From contig BJOX01000042.1 in assembly GCA_009731375.1 (NCBI GenBank), positions 447,606 through 472,651 on the forward strand: a stretch of DNA of 25,046 nucleotides, read 5' to 3'. The notes beneath the pieces were generated by a model. It was given only the letters and a program-made list of their open reading frames with translations, did no database searches and was not told the origin of the DNA. Below are positions 25,002-25,046 of this stretch, piece after piece (position 1 is the first letter of the stretch; each line of letters opens with the position of its first letter). Source of the DNA: Paulinella micropora. Taxonomy: Eukaryota > Cercozoa > Imbricatea > Euglyphida. A program made the translations under genes and the position numbers.

Positions 25002-25046
25002 GGAGGGAGGGAGGGAGGTAGGGAGGGAGGGAGGGAGGGGGGTAGG
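24638..25046. repeat. (GATA)n, (GGTA)n, (GA)n and (GGGA)n arrays to the window end
   Basis: GATA repeat with short GGTA and GAAA stretches changes at about 24865 to GA, then GAAA, TA and GGGA/GGAG repeats. Confidence 0.95.

Overview
The window looks like nuclear DNA of a eukaryote, most likely a unicellular alga or other protist. Reasons: very long simple-sequence arrays (TA, GATA, CATA, GA, TTC), remnants of two classes of eukaryotic retroelement, RanBP2-type zinc fingers, kinesin-light-chain-type TPRs, and reading-frame switches that fit short GT-AG introns. I cannot name the species. Six runs of N all lie in or against low-complexity tracts. Almost every gene carries one-base frame breaks, so true pseudogenes and consensus errors cannot be separated from this sequence alone.

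Layout: 1-1.8 kb holds small tandem and inverted repeats. 1.8-4.6 kb is almost entirely microsatellite, with a conserved ~48-bp unit repeated inside the TA arrays. 4.6-5.25 kb is AT-rich with palindromic repeats. 5.2-8.7 kb is a decayed retroelement whose reverse transcriptase resembles Penelope-like elements. 9.3-9.6 kb is CATA repeat. 9.7-13.2 kb (minus strand) is one large broken gene: coiled coil, RanBP2 zinc fingers, a TIR-like 'SHAW' domain and ten 42-residue TPRs, a plan that suggests an innate-immunity-like receptor or scaffold. 13.3-15.9 kb is again microsatellite, with one small membrane-anchor exon candidate.

The most unusual part is the GC-rich island at 16.7-20.4 kb. It holds a plus-strand gene that joins an Ulp1/adenain-like cysteine-protease domain (His, Asp, Gln-x5-Cys) to an AlkB-like 2-oxoglutarate/Fe(II) oxygenase (HxD...H...RxxxxxR), with two probable short introns. 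Next comes a second, frameshifted copy of the protease domain without the oxygenase, then a convergent minus-strand gene of unknown function. Its upstream end stops abruptly at an integrase-only fragment of a Ty3/gypsy element (20.4-22.0 kb). The island could be part of an integrated DNA virus or large transposon, or a duplicated host locus.

22.0-25.0 kb holds AT-rich sequence, a minus-strand RG-rich fragment that may be Gag-like, an Asn-rich candidate exon, and more GATA/GA repeats.
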